From JBBKXJ01 sp037969395 (lineage in GTDB: Bacteria; Pseudomonadota; Gammaproteobacteria; Pseudomonadales; JAUIET01), in NCBI GenBank assembly GCA_037969395.1, contig JBBKXJ010000336.1, forward strand, positions 1-6,147: a stretch of DNA of 6,147 nucleotides. The letters are read 5' to 3'. A model generated the notes under the pieces. That model made no database searches and was not told the origin of the DNA. It saw nothing but the letters and a program-made list of their open reading frames with translations. Positions 1 to 4,643 of the stretch are shown in pieces. A program made the position numbers and the translations under genes. Each line of letters opens with the position of its first letter. Within the stretch, counting starts at the first letter, position 1.

Positions 1-1
1 C

Positions 2-166
2 GACAGCGACCTGTACGGTGCAGGTTTAACCTCGCTGACTACAGTCAACCTGATGCTGGCTATTGAAGACGGTTTCGATATCGAGTTTCCCGACCATATG
101 CTGAGCCGCCAAACCTTCCAAAGCATTGATTCGTTGGCAGGTGCTGTCGAAGACTTGCTTAACTAA
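2..166 (+). CDS. Acyl carrier protein, 3' end (partial)
   Basis: The left edge cuts this gene; the last 54 codons and a TAA stop are present. The fragment reads D-S-D-L-Y-G-A-G-L-T-S-L and continues through an M-L-A-I-E-D-G-F-D-I-E-F-P helix to a Q-S-I-D-S-L-A final helix, a typical carrier-protein layout. The Ser at bases 32-34, in G-L-T-S-L, is the expected phosphopantetheine attachment site; the usual Asp before it is Thr. The E-D-x-F-D-I-E-F-P-D stretch after helix II is the acidic face normally used for partner docking. From memory, small carrier proteins next to amino acid:[carrier protein] ligases look like this (L-Y-x-A-G-L-x-S with F-P-D-x-x-L). As first visible gene of the run, with the loading enzyme two genes downstream, it is the likely holder of the aminoacyl thioester. 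It is probably cytosolic. The class is firm; the exact substrate is inferred. Confidence 0.93.
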   Translation, partial: DSDLYGAGLTSLTTVNLMLAIEDGFDIEFPDHMLSRQTFQSIDSLAGAVEDLLN

Positions 167-190
167 GCTCACCATTGCAGCCTAATCTCC

Positions 191-194
191 GGAG
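191..194 (+). promoter_or_regulatory. Ribosome binding site of the flavoprotein gene
   Basis: GGAG lies six bases before the ATG at 201, an optimal spacing. It supports that start. It sits in the 34-base gap after the ACP stop, where I see no terminator hairpin, so translation is probably from a shared transcript. Confidence 0.7.
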
Positions 195-200
195 CAAAGC

Positions 201-1391
201 ATGACAGCGCAAACCGCAACAGTTGAACCACTTCCTGCTTTTGAGGAGGTTCTGGAAACTGTGCAACGCATAGGCATTGAGGTAATCACGCCACACGCCG
301 TCGACGTTGACAGCAAGGCGCGCTTCCCGGCCGAGGCGTTTGACGCGCTGAAAGCAGCGCGCTTATTGAGCGCCTTTATTCCCGCCGAGTACGGCGGCAT
401 GGCGCTTAGTGTTCGGCAGATTTGTAAGATTTGCGAAAAACTGGGGGCCTATTGCGCATCGACCGCCATGATTTACGCCATGCACCAAATTCAAATTGCC
501 AGCATTGTGCACCATGGTCAAAGTTCGAGCTACTTCAAGCGCTATCTGTCGGAGCTTGTGCGGCACCAGTATTTGCTGGCCTCAGCCACCACCGAGTTGG
601 GCGTGGGCGGTGATGTACGCTGCAGCATCTGCGCCGTACAAATACAAGGCGATACTTTTAGCCTGGAGAAACAGGCACCGGTAATCTCTTATGGCTTGCA
701 TGCCGACGCTATTCTCGTCACCTGCCGCAAAGCCGAAGAGGCGTCAGCCAGCGATCAGGTTTTGGTACTGGTACACAAAAATGAATGCGAGCTTGAGCAA
801 ATTGCCGATTGGGATACGCTAGGCTTTCGCGGCACCTGCAGCCTGGGTTTCAAATTGAGCTCGCGCGGCAGTGCAGAACAAATACTACCCAAGCCGTACG
901 CGCAGATACTCAGCCAATCCATGCATCCTGTCTCGCATCTGGTGTGGGGTTCGCTGTGGGTCGGCATTGCCTCCGATGCGGTTAACAAAGCCCGCGCTGT
1001 GGTGCGCGCCGCCGCTAGGAAGAGTCCCGACCACCCGCCACTGTCGGCTATGCGCCTGACCGAAGTCGAAGAAACGCTGTTCAGCATGCGCAGCGGCCTG
1101 TATTTCGCGCTGGAAGAGTATGAGCAATTGTTGGCCGCAGGCGAAGCGCAGGCGTTTGCCAGCTTCGGGTTTGCCACCCGAATCAACAACGTCAAACTGC
1201 GCAGCTCGGAATTAGTGGTTGAAATCGTTGGTAAAGCGTTAATTATTGTTGGTATCTCAGGCTACAAAAACAACTCCGGCAACAGTCTTTGTCGCCACGT
1301 TCGCGATGCCTACGGCGCGGCGCTGATGGTTAACAACGACCGAATTCGCGGCCATAACTCGACCATGCAAATGGTTTACCAGGAAGCTTAA
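201..1391 (+). CDS. Acyl-CoA dehydrogenase-fold flavoprotein, probably acting on an ACP-bound substrate
   Basis: This 396-residue protein has normal acyl-CoA dehydrogenase (ACAD) length and domain order. The N-terminal helical domain (about 12-125) carries I-P-A-E-Y-G-G at 60-66. The beta domain (about 126-240) carries A-S-A-T-T-E-L-G-V-G-G-D at 127-138, the usual FAD/substrate loop, and W-D-T-L-G-F-R-G-T-C-S at 204-214. The C-terminal helical domain (about 240-390) ends with R-H-V-R-D-A at 365-370. The canonical catalytic Glu, normally in a Y-E-G-T segment about nine residues after the Arg of that R-D motif, is not seen; the stretch reads Y-G-A-A-L-M-V-N-N-D-R-I. I also see no Glu in the region (about 242-262) where isovaleryl-type enzymes place an alternative base. 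It may therefore act as an aminoacyl-ACP oxidase, or as a flavin monooxygenase of the ACAD-fold (class D) type, rather than a fatty-acid dehydrogenase. It lies between the ACP and the aminoacyl-ACP ligase. The fold is secure; the reaction is inference. Confidence 0.9.
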   Translation: MTAQTATVEPLPAFEEVLETVQRIGIEVITPHAVDVDSKARFPAEAFDALKAARLLSAFIPAEYGGMALSVRQICKICEKLGAYCASTAMIYAMHQIQIASIVHHGQSSSYFKRYLSELVRHQYLLASATTELGVGGDVRCSICAVQIQGDTFSLEKQAPVISYGLHADAILVTCRKAEEASASDQVLVLVHKNECELEQIADWDTLGFRGTCSLGFKLSSRGSAEQILPKPYAQILSQSMHPVSHLVWGSLWVGIASDAVNKARAVVRAAARKSPDHPPLSAMRLTEVEETLFSMRSGLYFALEEYEQLLAAGEAQAFASFGFATRINNVKLRSSELVVEIVGKALIIVGISGYKNNSGNSLCRHVRDAYGAALMVNNDRIRGHNSTMQMVYQEA

Positions 1392-1396
1392 TCGCT

Positions 1397-2329
1397 ATGT
1401 GCTTATCCCAAACGATTCAGGATGATGCTTACGTCGCATTTCGCGACGAGTTGGTGCAAGCAGGTTTGCTTATTCCTTCAGGCGTGCGCGGACTATACGC
1501 TAGCAGCGGTGTTTTCGAAAACATCATCGAACGGTTCGAAGCTTACGTCACCCACATGGGCGCACACCTGAACCCCGAGGTGATGCGCTTCCCTCCCATT
1601 ATGAACCGAGCGCAATACGAGCGTACCGACCACTTCGAAACCATGCCGGACTTGATGGGCTCGGTACACAGTTTTACCGGTGATGAACGACAACATAACG
1701 AGCTGGTGCAAAAAGTTCATAACAAAAGCAGTGATTGGAGTCGTGACCTGACACGCACCGATGTGATGATGATTCCAGCAGCTTGTTACCCACTCTACCC
1801 GACCGCTACTGGCACGCTAACGGCAGAGGGCCGTACCGTCGATTTACGCGCCTTTGTGTTTCGTCATGAACCTTCGGACGACCCGGCGCGCATGCAAATT
1901 TTCCGCCAGCGCGAATACGTGCGCCTGGGCACGGCTGATCAGGCTTATGAACACCGCAACTACTGGCTGCAGCGCGGTCGTGAAATGTTGGAGGCTTTGG
2001 GATTGGATGTTGAGCCGGTGCTGGCGAACGATCCGTTCTTCGGCCGCGGCGGCCGGGTGATGAAAGCAACGCAACGCGAGCAGGATCTAAAATACGAATT
2101 AGTGGTACCGATTTGCTCGACGGATAAGCCCACGGCGGTAACCTCGTGCAACTACCACCTGGATCACTTCGGTGTGAAATTCGACATTAAGACGGCGGAT
2201 GGCGAGCCAGCACACTCAGCCTGCATCGGCTTTGGCCTGGAACGAATTGCCCTGGCGCTGTTGAAGAAACACGGCCTGGCCCCCTCCTCCTGGCCCGCAT
2301 CGGTGCAGCACATTTTAGCGTTGGCATAA
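1397..2329 (+). CDS. Amino acid:[carrier protein] ligase (seryl-tRNA-synthetase-like paralogue)
   Basis: This 310-residue protein is a class II synthetase catalytic core with no tRNA-binding domain. Known family members (Bradyrhizobium and Agrobacterium enzymes related to methanogen-type SerRS) activate glycine or alanine with ATP and transfer it to the phosphopantetheine thiol of a small carrier protein instead of tRNA. Motif 2 is visible as F-R-H-E-P-S at 155-160 followed by R-M-Q-I-F-R-Q-R-E-Y at 165-174. Motif 3 is C-I-G-F-G-L-E-R at 276-283. Likely zinc ligands are Cys130 (P-A-A-C-Y-P), Glu173 and Cys276; their spacing matches the Cys/Glu/Cys site of the characterised Bradyrhizobium enzyme as I recall it. 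S-C-N-Y-H-L-D-H-F-G at 250-259 is another hallmark stretch. The start is five bases after the flavoprotein stop, with AGGA at 1381-1384 inside that gene's end, which suggests translational coupling. Glycine or alanine is the expected substrate, but specificity cannot be read reliably here. Confidence 0.93.
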   Translation: MCLSQTIQDDAYVAFRDELVQAGLLIPSGVRGLYASSGVFENIIERFEAYVTHMGAHLNPEVMRFPPIMNRAQYERTDHFETMPDLMGSVHSFTGDERQHNELVQKVHNKSSDWSRDLTRTDVMMIPAACYPLYPTATGTLTAEGRTVDLRAFVFRHEPSDDPARMQIFRQREYVRLGTADQAYEHRNYWLQRGREMLEALGLDVEPVLANDPFFGRGGRVMKATQREQDLKYELVVPICSTDKPTAVTSCNYHLDHFGVKFDIKTADGEPAHSACIGFGLERIALALLKKHGLAPSSWPASVQHILALA

Positions 2330-2331
2330 AA

Positions 2332-2336
2332 AAGGA
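2332..2336 (+). promoter_or_regulatory. Ribosome binding site of the DUF1839 gene, unusually close to its start
   Basis: AAGGA ends only three bases before the ATG at 2340, less than the usual five to nine. No other in-frame ATG lies nearby, and the protein aligns with the family from its first residues (T-Y-x-P-H), so the start stands. The gap to the ligase stop is ten bases, so reinitiation by the same ribosomes may help. Confidence 0.5.
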
Positions 2337-2339
2337 CTA

Positions 2340-3314
2340 ATGAAACAAGTCAGTTCGCTGAATCCCGCCACTTATCAACCTCACCTTATTCATCAGGCAG
2401 GCAGGTGCTGGGCCGAAACCAACTGTTATGTCGACGTGCTGGTGGAGTTGCTTCACGGCCTGGGCTTTGAGCCCATCGCGGCTCTGCCGTTTACGCTACG
2501 TATCGATTTTGAAGGCGACCAGTGGACTTTCTTCAAATTTGCCCACGCCGATCTGCAGGCGCTGTACGGCCTGGATATTCAGGAGCTCAATCCCTGGCGC
2601 TCACTCGCACTGCATGTTGAAGAGCAAATTGCCCAAGGTCGGCCGGTATTGATCGAGCTTGATTCCTACTATCTGCCAGACACGCAGGGCACTGCCTATC
2701 AGCAGACGCACGAAAAAACCACCGTTGCAGTGAATGCAATCGATATTGAACAGCGGCGCCTGGGTTATTTTCACGGCCAAAGTTATTATCACCTTGAGGG
2801 GCAGGATTTTGTCGACATATTCCAGCTCGAAGGTCTTGCTCACGAACGTATGCTACCGCCATATATCGAGTACGTGAAGTTGCAACAAAGCGGTCAAGCG
2901 GTTGGCGCCGAGGAGCTTACGGCAGCGTCGCTTGGAATATTGAGATACCATTTGGCCCTTATTCCAAAGGTAAATCCCTTAGTTATGTTCAAGCAGCGCT
3001 TTGCTACCGACCTTGAATGGTTAATGCACGAGTCAATTGAAACTTTTCATGCCTATTCCTTTGCTACGCTGCGCCAGTACGGCGCCTGTTTCGAATTAGC
3101 CGAGACATACATACATTGGTTGCAACAGCATGGCGAAACTGGCTTAAGCGAAAGTGAACAGGCTTTTTCCAAAATCTCCAGCACAGCCAAGGTGCTGCAG
3201 TTTCAGTTGGCGCGAGCAATGGCGCGGAGAAAACCTCTAGAACTGGCGGTGCTTGATGATATGGCCGCTCTGTGGGCAAACGGCACTCAGCTTCTGGTCA
3301 AGAAATATCTATAA
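2340..3314 (+). CDS. DUF1839 family protein, possible papain/BtrH-like acyltransferase
   Basis: This 324-residue protein has the full length and signature stretches of DUF1839: R-C-W-A-E-T-N-C-Y-V-D at 22-32, D-F-E-G-D-Q-W-T-F-F-K at 56-66, L-Y-G-L-D-I-Q-E-L at 75-83, E-L-D-S-Y-Y-L-P-D-T at 106-115 and H-E-K-T-T at 124-128. Family function is not established to my knowledge. The N-terminal half (about 15-165) has the Cys-early, L-P-then-His-then-Asp order of papain/C39-like folds and recalls the BtrH N-terminal domain. BtrH is the butirosin enzyme that moves an aminoacyl group from an ACP to an aminoglycoside. A candidate triad is Cys29, His124 and Asp135. The C-terminal part (about 190-320) looks helical, with no signal peptide or membrane segment. 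Placed next to an ACP and an aminoacyl-ACP ligase, it is a good candidate for off-loading the aminoacyl chain. That role is inference; family membership is firm. Confidence 0.92.
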   Translation: MKQVSSLNPATYQPHLIHQAGRCWAETNCYVDVLVELLHGLGFEPIAALPFTLRIDFEGDQWTFFKFAHADLQALYGLDIQELNPWRSLALHVEEQIAQGRPVLIELDSYYLPDTQGTAYQQTHEKTTVAVNAIDIEQRRLGYFHGQSYYHLEGQDFVDIFQLEGLAHERMLPPYIEYVKLQQSGQAVGAEELTAASLGILRYHLALIPKVNPLVMFKQRFATDLEWLMHESIETFHAYSFATLRQYGACFELAETYIHWLQQHGETGLSESEQAFSKISSTAKVLQFQLARAMARRKPLELAVLDDMAALWANGTQLLVKKYL

Positions 3315-3443
3315 AAGCACATGCTATTTGAGAACACTCACGCGAGATATAGATGGCTTGGCGCAAAAAAAACCTGTTTATTCCGCTCTCCTCTCTTAAA
3401 CTCCTGCTCGACCAGTCTTTAAAATTGGAACGAGTACAAAAAT
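3315..3443 (+). other. 129-base noncoding spacer between the DUF1839 and acyltransferase genes
   Basis: This is the only sizeable gap in the window. It is A+T-richer than the genes around it and includes an eight-base A run near 3366. I found no convincing stem-loop followed by T residues and no reading frame of note. It probably separates two transcription units, since the genes before it are spaced by 34 bases or fewer. Confidence 0.5.
3328..3353 (+). promoter_or_regulatory. Weak sigma-70-like promoter candidate for the acyltransferase gene
   Basis: TTGAGA at 3328-3333 and TATAGA at 3348-3353 resemble -35 and -10 boxes, but the 14-base spacer is short and the -10 matches only four of six bases. 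Position in the spacer is its main support. It could easily be chance. Confidence 0.18.
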
Positions 3444-4643
3444 TTGCGCTGCAAACAAGCGAGCACTAGTGACTTCAATAAATGGCTAGCTTCCCTGCAG
3501 CGCAATATGCCTGGCCTGGACGGCCTCAGGGGTATCGCGATTGTGCTGGTGGTCTGGCACAACGTGGGCACAACTGGGGGTAGAACACTCAGTAATGCGC
3601 TAGATAAGGTTTACCAGTTGCTGCTTAACTCCGGTTGGGTAGGCGTTCAGTTATTCTTTGTGCTATCCGCTTTTTTGATCACCGGTATTCTGCTGGACGG
3701 CAAAGGACAGAAGAGGCAAATAAGACACTTCTATATAAGGCGCGTACTGCGAATTTTTCCGCTCTATTATGCGGTACTTGCGCTCGCTTTCATCGTGCTG
3801 CCCGCCACGGGCTTCTTGCTTGCTGACTCAGCCGACGCGCAGCGGCAACAAATTTGGTATTGGCTGTATCTGAACAATTGGGCAAATCCATTTTTTTCCG
3901 ACTCAATATTCCCCCACTTTTGGTCACTTGCTATAGAAGAACAGTTTTACGTGCTATGGCCGGCCGTTATCGTTTTTCTTACAGCGCGCCGCATTCTGAA
4001 GATTTGCCTGTTGCTAGTCATTTCCGCCGTGCTGAGTCGCTACATTCTTATCACCTTCTTGCCTGAGATTGCTGAAGACGCCGCATATACTTTCACAATA
4101 GTTCGCTGGGACGCGCTCGCAATAGGTGCCGCGCTGGCAGTGATGGCAAGGGAACAGCGCGCGTTTGCGTGGCTGTGCCGCTACAGTGGCATTTTACTGG
4201 TAACGACGAGCATTATCGTTTTGTCGCAAACTGTAGTTCATAAAAATTTCGCTGCCGTCGGTGCCGGGTCAATTTTCCTCAACCAGACGTTGATTGCCTT
4301 ATGGTTTGCATTCGCCATTTTTTTAAGTATCGCACCGGTAAAATCATGGCCGCTGGTTCATTACCATTACGTGCTAAAACTGTCGCTGCTGAAAATACTG
4401 GCGAAATACAGCTATGCTATTTATGTATTTCACTTGCCGGTGATGAAATTATGGTTTGCAACTTTTGCGGTCGACACCAAGGGGCTGGGGGGCGCAAAAT
4501 TTCTGCTGGCCGTGAACTACAACTGCCTAATGGTGTTTGCACTATCATCAGCCTTAGCGTTCATTAGTTGGCATGTTCTCGAGCGCCCGATATTAACGTT
4601 AAAACGATTTTTCCCCAATAAAGCTAAGCCGGTTGACGACTAG
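3444..4643 (+). CDS. Membrane acyltransferase, acyltransferase-3 (OafA/YrhL) family
   Basis: This 399-residue multi-pass inner-membrane protein belongs to the family that transfers acyl groups (acetyl or others) onto sugars, lipids or antibiotics. It shows L-D-G-L-R-G-I-A-I at 25-33, with the family's conserved His at 39 at the end of the first membrane helix, and F-F-V-L-S-A-F-L-I-T at 71-80 (Ala in place of the usual Gly). The R-x-x-x-R motif falls at Arg99/Arg103, F-W-S-L-A-I-E-E-Q-F-Y at 159-169, R-W-D-A-L-A-I-G at 221-228, S-Y-A-I-Y-V-F-H-L-P at 323-332 and E-R-P at 380-382. About ten hydrophobic segments are visible. No extracytoplasmic SGNH domain follows, so it is the short form. The start is uncertain: an in-frame stop at 3420 limits the N-terminus, TTG at 3444 has GGAA about 13 bases upstream, and the first ATG (3507) would begin only three residues before L-D-G-L-R-G. 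I prefer the TTG. The substrate is unknown. Confidence 0.94.
   Translation: MRCKQASTSDFNKWLASLQRNMPGLDGLRGIAIVLVVWHNVGTTGGRTLSNALDKVYQLLLNSGWVGVQLFFVLSAFLITGILLDGKGQKRQIRHFYIRRVLRIFPLYYAVLALAFIVLPATGFLLADSADAQRQQIWYWLYLNNWANPFFSDSIFPHFWSLAIEEQFYVLWPAVIVFLTARRILKICLLLVISAVLSRYILITFLPEIAEDAAYTFTIVRWDALAIGAALAVMAREQRAFAWLCRYSGILLVTTSIIVLSQTVVHKNFAAVGAGSIFLNQTLIALWFAFAIFLSIAPVKSWPLVHYHYVLKLSLLKILAKYSYAIYVFHLPVMKLWFATFAVDTKGLGGAKFLLAVNYNCLMVFALSSALAFISWHVLERPILTLKRFFPNKAKPVDD
4640..4643. other. Interlocked stop codons of two convergent genes (CTAG)
   Basis: The + strand gene ends with TAG at 4641-4643 and the - strand gene ends with TAG read from 4642 to 4640. The palindrome CTAG therefore serves both. 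No intergenic terminator is possible here; any terminator must lie within the opposite coding region. Confidence 0.9.

Noticed and set aside
755..1195. A 146-codon open frame on the - strand inside the flavoprotein gene
   Set aside because: It lies wholly antisense to a well-supported gene, is rich in Ala, Ser, Arg and Cys with no recognisable domain, and looks like a codon-bias shadow.
201..1391. A fatty-acid beta-oxidation acyl-CoA dehydrogenase
   Set aside because: The catalytic Glu is not seen and the neighbours are carrier-protein enzymes, with no thiolase, hydratase or electron-transfer flavoprotein genes.
1806..2074. Overlapping - strand open frames within the ligase gene
   Set aside because: They cover the conserved motif 2 region of the ligase on the opposite strand, and their products are low-complexity Arg/Pro/Ala-rich.
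1397..2329. A true seryl-tRNA synthetase
   Set aside because: The length and lack of an N-terminal tRNA-binding domain, the zinc-ligand pattern and the operon with an ACP fit the carrier-protein ligase family instead.
3315..3443. A rho-independent terminator after the DUF1839 gene
   Set aside because: AGCA-CA-TGCT at 3317-3326 has too small a loop and no T run after it, and the A run near 3366 has no stem before it.
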